From JANMDN01 sp031376285 (GTDB lineage Bacteria; Actinomycetota; Thermoleophilia; Miltoncostaeales; Miltoncostaeaceae), in assembly GCA_031376285.1 (NCBI GenBank), contig JANMDN010000013.1, forward strand, positions 1 through 64,000: a stretch of DNA of 64,000 bases. Direction: 5' to 3'. This document shows, in pieces, positions 59,752 through 64,000 of the stretch. The notes beneath the pieces are model-generated. The model ran no database searches. It saw only the letters and a program-made list of their open reading frames with translations, and was not told the DNA's origin. The stretch's first letter is position 1. Each line of letters begins with the position of its first letter. The translations under genes were made by a program, and so were the position numbers.

Positions 59752-60132
59752 GTGTCCACACAGGCTGCATCCAAACGCGGCGCAGCAGCTACGAGTGATC
59801 CCGCGACGCTTGACACGAGTCTTCACGCGAAGCGTCGGGCGGCGCGGATGGAGGATCCCGCGTTCGCGCGCGAGTACGAACGGCAGGCGACCTCGATCGC
59901 GGCGGTCGACCGGGTTGTCGCGATGCTCGACGAGGTGCGCGTCGCTCAAGGTATGTCGAAGGCCGACCTCGCTCGCAAGGTCGGCAAGAGTCCCGCGCAC
60001 ATTCGAAGACTCCTCACCGGAGCCCAGGCACCGACGCTCACAACGATCGCCCAAGTCGCATCAAGCCTCGGTTACGAACTCGCTATCGCGCCGACGGCGA
60101 AGCCCGGCAAGGGCGGCGGCCGCAGCGCCTGA
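59752..60132 (+). CDS. XRE/HigA-like antitoxin
   Basis: 126 residues from GTG 59752 with a good AAGGAG upstream. The C-terminal half is a helix-turn-helix: MLDEVRVAQGMSKADLARKVGKSP, then HIRRLLTGAQAPTLTTIAQVASSLGYEL, typical of XRE-family antitoxins. It would bind its own promoter and neutralise the toxin encoded immediately downstream. The order here is antitoxin first, then toxin. Confidence 0.86.
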   Translation: MSTQAASKRGAAATSDPATLDTSLHAKRRAARMEDPAFAREYERQATSIAAVDRVVAMLDEVRVAQGMSKADLARKVGKSPAHIRRLLTGAQAPTLTTIAQVASSLGYELAIAPTAKPGKGGGRSA

Positions 60133-60828
60133 GTGATCGCCGACGCCTGGGAGATCGTCTACTACCGTCAGTCAAACGGGGACGTCCCAGGGCTCGCGTT
60201 CCTCGATTCCTGCCCGCCGAAGGTCGAAGCCACCATGACCGCCGTCCTTGACGCGGTTGCGGTGGCACCGCCACCCCGCTTTTCCGGCGGCGGGAAGTGG
60301 GAGGCGATGCATGACGAGATGGCCGGCATCTACGAGGTCCGCGTCCAGGGCCCACCAAACCGCTCCCAGTACCGGTTGTTCTGCGTCCTTGACAACGGAT
60401 CCCCGGACGAACTCGCAGCGCGTGGACTCGCGCGACCGGCGCTCGCCGTAGTTACGGGACTCGTCAGGCCGTGGCAAACCATTTTCAAGCCTGAGGACTA
60501 CCGTCGCGTTCAGCGCCTAGAACCTCGGGCACAACAGTGCCGGAACCGGGTGAATTCAGCCGCCATGACGATTCGATCGAAAGTGCTTCTCATCTGGGTT
60601 TCACCATTGATCTCGGTGCGATCGCCAAGGGCTGGTCGGCAGATCGGGGGCTCCAGGCAATGCGCGCAGCGTGGCCCGACATGCCCGGCGGGCTCGTCGA
60701 CCTCGGCGGCGACCTCGCACTCTGGGGTGCCACACCCGACGACGCCCCGTGGCGCGTCGCGGTCGCAGATCCCCACAAACGCGGCCAGACGCTCACCACA
60801 CTTTCGGTCATCGCCGGCGGCGTTGTGA
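60133..60828 (+). CDS. RelE/HigB-like toxin with an abnormal C-terminal extension
   Basis: The GTG directly follows the antitoxin stop. Residues 1 to about 127 match the phage-derived Gp49/HigB-like toxin family: VPGLAFLDSCPPKVEATMTA, KWEAMHDEMAGIYEVRV, YRLFCVLDN and TIFKPEDYRRVQRL. After that the frame continues for about 100 unrelated residues, rich in Arg and Ser, because the DNA from about 60535 belongs to an ApbE fragment read in another frame. The toxin thus appears to have lost its natural end in a recombination event. Activity is uncertain. Confidence 0.75.
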   Translation: MIADAWEIVYYRQSNGDVPGLAFLDSCPPKVEATMTAVLDAVAVAPPPRFSGGGKWEAMHDEMAGIYEVRVQGPPNRSQYRLFCVLDNGSPDELAARGLARPALAVVTGLVRPWQTIFKPEDYRRVQRLEPRAQQCRNRVNSAAMTIRSKVLLIWVSPLISVRSPRAGRQIGGSRQCAQRGPTCPAGSSTSAATSHSGVPHPTTPRGASRSQIPTNAARRSPHFRSSPAAL

Positions 60829-61130
60829 CCTCGGGGCGGACCGACGCCGATTCGGCCCCGGTCGAGGCCTGCACGATTCGATCGAGCCCGCCGGAGTTGG
60901 GACAGGAGTGGCTTCGGTGGGGTCGGCTTCGCCGGAGGGACTTGGCGGATTGGGCCCTGAACCTAGTGGTGTGGATCCGAAATGGTGTGGTGGTTGCGAC
61001 GAGCGAGACCGAGCAAGGCAAGGACGCAGTGTTCCCTGCATATCGGGAATATTCGCGTAACCACGGACGCCGCATTGCGACGTGTCGCAGCCACCGAAGC
61101 CGCCTCGCTATTTCGGAGCCAGGCCACTAG
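60537..61130 (+). pseudogene. fragment of an ApbE-type FMN transferase gene
   Basis: The frame reads HLGFTIDLGAIAKGWSADRG at about 60591-60650, then GGLVDLGGDLALWG and ITAGGVVTSGR-like residues to 60846. These are the central motifs of ApbE (DLGxIAKGxxxD, LVxLGGDLxxxG, VxTSG), which attaches FMN to flavoproteins. The N-terminal region is missing and the C-terminal HHLIDP-like motif appears only in another frame (LHDSIEPAGVG), so the gene is truncated and frameshifted. It abuts the HigB-like toxin without a gap. Confidence 0.72.
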
Positions 61131-61256
61131 GCCGTGGGCCTCGGGCGCACCAGGATTTCGCGGGCGTTCTCATCGGTGACTCATCAAGCCCGAGTAGCGT
61201 CGCCCAGAGACGACCAACAGACCCGTCTGCAGCACACACCCGTGAGGGACCCCGGA

Positions 61257-61340
61257 ATGCGCGTACTTGTTGTCGAGGATGAGATGAAGAGGGCCTCGAC
61301 CACCAGGCGCGGACGTTCCGACGGGATCCGTTCTCACTGA
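61257..61340 (+). pseudogene. N-terminal fragment of a response regulator
   Basis: ATG 61257 begins MRVLVVEDEMKRAS, the start of an OmpR-type receiver domain including the acidic pair EDE. It then departs from the family (TTRRGRSDGIRSH) and stops at 61338-61340 after 27 residues. GAGGGA lies upstream. Response-regulator genes often neighbour ApbE and COG4705 genes in actinobacterial clusters, so this is probably part of the same decayed operon. Confidence 0.62.
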
Positions 61341-61481
61341 CGAACTAAAAGGCGCGGTCAGGTTGGCTCAGAAACACCGAAAACGACAGGTGCGACCCTC
61401 GATCTGTGACGCACATTCACGCCATAAACGCCGAGCAAAGAACGCGCTCGAGCCCCCGAGACTGGACGGAGTCCGATAGCG

Positions 61482-62327
61482 ATGAGCACGACGACACGCA
61501 GCCTTCCCAGCATGAGAGCGATGCTGAACAAGGTCCCAGAGATCACACTCTATTTCTGGATCATCAAGATTCTCTGCACGACCGTCGGTGAGACCGCGTC
61601 TGATTTTCTTCAGACCCACATTGGTCTTGGACTCGTCAAGACGGGTTTCATCACGTTGGGTGTTCTCGCCGTTGTGCTGGGTGTCCAGTTCCGGCTTCGG
61701 AGCTATCTGCCGGGCGTGTACTGGCTCGCCGTGGTGTTGATCAGCGTCTTTGGAACGCAGGTCACCGACTACCTGCATGATGAACGCGGCGTTTCGCTCA
61801 CGACGACCACCATCGTCTTCGGGATCGCTTTGGCGGCGACGCTTGCGCTGTGGTTCGCGATCGAGCGGACACTCTCGATCCACACAATCGTCACGAGCAA
61901 GCGCGAAGGCTTCTACTGGCTGACGATCCTTGTCACGTTTGCTCTTGGCACCGCGACCGGCGACCTCGTCGGCGAGAAGTTTAGCCTCGGGTACCTCACC
62001 GCGGCGTTCATTTTCGCCGGAATCATTGCAGCGGTCTTCGTTGCACACCGAGTGTTCAAGCTGAACGCCGTCCTCGCTTTCTGGATTGCCTACATCGTGA
62101 CCCGCCCGCTTGGAGCCTCGCTCGGAGACTTCCTGTCGCAGGACACGCTTGGTGGCCTCAACCTTGGTACCACCGTGACGAGCATCATCTTCCTCGCGGC
62201 GATCCTCGTGACCGTCGTCTTCCTGTCGATCACCAAGCGTGACCGCACCCCGCCGATCGACTCGACCCGGATCGACGGCACGCCGAGTGCCGCCATTGCT
62301 CTGCAGGTCCAGGGAGCGGAGGCATAG
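61482..62327 (+). CDS. COG4705-type membrane protein
   Basis: A 281-residue membrane protein with about nine hydrophobic segments. The internal duplication is visible: PEITLYFWIIKILCTTVGETASDF resembles REGFYWLTILVTFALGTATGDL and LAFWIAYIVTRPLGASLGDF. The family (COG4705) has unknown function; acidic residues in helices (GETASD, TGDL, LGDF) may form a transport path. Downstream of decayed ApbE and response-regulator fragments, it is probably a survivor of the same gene group. Confidence 0.82.
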   Translation: MSTTTRSLPSMRAMLNKVPEITLYFWIIKILCTTVGETASDFLQTHIGLGLVKTGFITLGVLAVVLGVQFRLRSYLPGVYWLAVVLISVFGTQVTDYLHDERGVSLTTTTIVFGIALAATLALWFAIERTLSIHTIVTSKREGFYWLTILVTFALGTATGDLVGEKFSLGYLTAAFIFAGIIAAVFVAHRVFKLNAVLAFWIAYIVTRPLGASLGDFLSQDTLGGLNLGTTVTSIIFLAAILVTVVFLSITKRDRTPPIDSTRIDGTPSAAIALQVQGAEA

Positions 62328-62441
62328 CACCGTGAGCGGCGCTGGGGCACCGAAGGGGGCGGGGTCTCAGCGCCGGCGATCACACGTGCCGCCGACGCTT
62401 CCGGATCTGTCGTCCCCTGGACGCCACCAAGGAGTGTTCTC

Positions 62442-64000
62442 ATGGGTCCGAAGTTGAGTCGCTTCGGTCGCCGCTTCGATTCCGGTCGTCATCCCGGGTG
62501 GACGGTCGAGATTGAGCGCCACGAGCTTGGCCCGCGGCTCTATGTCGGCGGCATACGCGTACACGAGTGGATGTTTGGCCTTGTTGCACTCGTCGTCTTC
62601 CTGACTCCGGCCGCCATCGACCATGCGTTCCCGCTCCATCTGGGTGCGCTCTTTGGGCTCGTTGGAGCGTGGCTCGTTGCAAAGGACTGGCGCGACCTCG
62701 TTCCCTCCCTGCAAAACACCGGGGCCTGGCGCGTCGGAATCCATCGCCGGCCCGCCCCACTCGCGATCGCCCGCCGGGGCTCGGCAGTGCCCCCGCTTCT
62801 GGGTTTCGCTGCTGCCGTGGTGGGGGCGATCGACGTCGTCGGCGCTCTGACGCCACGGCTCCTTGACCGGCTGCCGAGCGTCCTCCAGCGCGTGCCAGGT
62901 GAGTGGCTCACGTTGGGGCGCGCCGCGGTCGTCCCGGCGGGACTCGCGCTCGTGCTCCTCGGCATTCCCCTCGCCCGAGGTCGACGCCGGGCGTGGGCAC
63001 TTGCCCTCGTGCTCCTCACCGTCGTCGGCGTTGTCGACCTCATTCGGGCCCGCGAACTCGTTGAAGGCGGGGTCAGTTTGGCGCTTGCCGGCCTCCTCTG
63101 GTGGGCCCGCGACGGCTTCGTCGTACGGCACCAGCCGGGAAGCCTGCGGCCCTTGGTTTGGCGGTTGCCGGCCGTCTCGATCGGCGCGTACCTGGCCACG
63201 CTGTTTTCGGTCTGGATCACGGCACCATCCGGCCACGGCATTGACCAGCTCAGCGCTACCGCATCGGCGCGGCTGATCTTTGCTCCGGTGGCGTCCCTCA
63301 GCGCCGGTTCGTGGATCTCGTCGATCGTCGGTGCCGCCGGTTTCGCGGCGATTGCGTTTGTCGTTGCGTCGGGGTTTCGCCCGCTTCCCGCGCCACGCGG
63401 GACATCGAGCGTGGTCGAACTCGGCCGGGCCGAGGATCTCGTTCGCGCACATGGACGTGACACCCTCAGCTTCTTCAAACTCCGACGCGACGTCCGGCAC
63501 CTGTTCGATTCCCGCGGCGAGGCCGTGCTCGCCTACCGGGCCGTGGCGGGCGTGGCGGTCGTCTCAGGTGATCCAATTGGACCTGCCACTGCACTCCCCG
63601 GTCTCGTTCGCGGTCTCTTGCAGTTCACCCAGGAGCGTGATCTTCACGTTGCCGTGGTCGGGGCGAGCGAGGCCGCCGCCGACCTGTACCGGCAGGCTGG
63701 CCTTTCGAGGCTCTACATGGGGGATGAAGCAATCGTCGACACCCAAACCTTTTCGCTCGAAGGGCGGCAGGTCCGCAAGATCCGTCAGTCCGTTGCGCGC
63801 CTGGAGCGAGCCGGCTATTCGATCGAAGCGACGTGCGTCACGGAACTTGATGCCAACGTCCTCGGCCAGCTGGGCGACGTGTCGGCGCGCTGGCGGGGGA
63901 CAAGCCCCGAGATCGGTTTCTCGATGGCGATGGACGGTCTCGGTGGCGGGCACCAGACGGGAAGCGTCGTGGTGATCGCCCGCGACGAGAACGCCGCGCC
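62442..64000 (+). CDS. DUF2156 / MprF-like lysyl-phosphatidylglycerol synthetase, cut by window edge
   Basis: At least 519 codons, open to the window end. ATG 62442 has AAGGAG (62429-62434) seven bases upstream. The first 330 residues hold several transmembrane segments (FGLVALVVFLTPAAI, PLLGFAAAVVGAIDVVGA, AVSIGAYLATLFSVWI). From about residue 330 the GNAT-like DUF2156 domain begins: DTLSFFKLRRDVRHLFDSRG, VAVVSGDPIG, FSLEGRQVRKIRQSVARLE and SARWRGTSPEIGFSM. Family members aminoacylate or otherwise modify phosphatidylglycerol. The end is missing. Confidence 0.88.
   Translation, partial: MGPKLSRFGRRFDSGRHPGWTVEIERHELGPRLYVGGIRVHEWMFGLVALVVFLTPAAIDHAFPLHLGALFGLVGAWLVAKDWRDLVPSLQNTGAWRVGIHRRPAPLAIARRGSAVPPLLGFAAAVVGAIDVVGALTPRLLDRLPSVLQRVPGEWLTLGRAAVVPAGLALVLLGIPLARGRRRAWALALVLLTVVGVVDLIRARELVEGGVSLALAGLLWWARDGFVVRHQPGSLRPLVWRLPAVSIGAYLATLFSVWITAPSGHGIDQLSATASARLIFAPVASLSAGSWISSIVGAAGFAAIAFVVASGFRPLPAPRGTSSVVELGRAEDLVRAHGRDTLSFFKLRRDVRHLFDSRGEAVLAYRAVAGVAVVSGDPIGPATALPGLVRGLLQFTQERDLHVAVVGASEAAADLYRQAGLSRLYMGDEAIVDTQTFSLEGRQVRKIRQSVARLERAGYSIEATCVTELDANVLGQLGDVSARWRGTSPEIGFSMAMDGLGGGHQTGSVVVIARDENAA

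Larger units (their letters stand above)
59217..61162. repeat. imperfect 22-bp direct repeat flanking the HigBA region
   Basis: TCGGGCGCATCAGGAGTTCGCG at 59217-59238 recurs at 61141-61162 with two mismatches (T to C at position 10, G to T at position 16). The two copies bracket the antitoxin, toxin and ApbE fragment, as the ends of an inserted segment or of a duplicated gene fragment would. Confidence 0.45.

Noticed and set aside
1..64000. CRISPR arrays, rRNA operons, intact insertion sequences or transposases
   Set aside because: I looked for regularly spaced repeats, rRNA-like stretches and transposase motifs on both strands and found none; only short repeats and remnants are present.

Overview
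The window is high-G+C bacterial chromosome with dense, often overlapping genes, frequent GTG starts and many start codons without a ribosome binding site. The set uvrC-rapZ-yvcK followed by gap-pgk-tpiA-gpmI, the HtaA-like secreted protein, the dpp-type transporter and the many small secreted proteins all suggest an actinobacterium (Actinomycetota). Thermoleophilia/Solirubrobacterales is a reasonable guess from the style of the secreted proteins, but that is inference; there is no rRNA gene here to settle it.

Layout. 1-6.5 kb is an accessory stretch. It holds the 3' half of a tRNA (attachment-site-like), a DUF4143 ATPase behind a perfect palindrome, a decayed DUF3883 gene, a GYD protein, an intact VapBC module, a secreted collagen-like protein, and a second VapBC whose toxin is frameshifted. 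6.5-12 kb carries a hydrolase, a DUF1272 zinc protein, two DMT-type transporters, a nuclease/phosphatase-fold protein, the HtaA-like protein and an MFS exporter. 12-14.4 kb is the oxidative pentose phosphate pair gnd-zwf. 14.3-17.7 kb encodes an M14-like peptidase, a membrane coiled-coil protein and a solute-binding/VWA protein. 17.8-23.4 kb is a complete dpp/opp-type ABC importer (binding protein, two permeases, two ATPases). 23.4-29 kb holds a GNAT protein, a broken DHFR-like gene, small secreted and membrane proteins, and thrS.

29-34 kb contains a 1004-residue delta-60-repeat surface protein and a divergent three-gene operon. That operon has two TadE-like pilin-type proteins and a protein joining a Tad-like membrane anchor to a VanY-type carboxypeptidase and a lytic transglycosylase. 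34-43.6 kb is the conserved uvrC-rapZ-yvcK / gap-pgk-tpiA-gpmI block; a DUF1097-like membrane gene with its own promoter sits where whiA is usually found. 43.6-53 kb has a quinone-oxidoreductase-like gene, then a minus-strand cluster of cupredoxin, DUF1501, DUF1800 and a GH26-like protein, then TusA-like and cysteine-desulfurase-like genes (the latter without the PLP lysine) and ftsH. 53-58.5 kb is a membrane GGDEF-EAL protein, a phosphoesterase, rlmH and argS. 58.5-64 kb is again mobile or decaying: a small secreted protein, tRNA-Gly(CCC), a HigBA-like module, fragments of an ApbE gene and of a response regulator, a COG4705 membrane protein and a DUF2156 (MprF-like) gene cut by the window edge.

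Two themes cross the window. First, at least twelve genes have a TANNNT-like -10 hexamer ending only 6-8 bases before the start codon and no Shine-Dalgarno sequence, which predicts leaderless mRNAs. Second, several reading frames break by a single base (near 5490 and near 24463, perhaps also at the start near 7107). These may be true pseudogenes or assembly errors and should be treated with caution.
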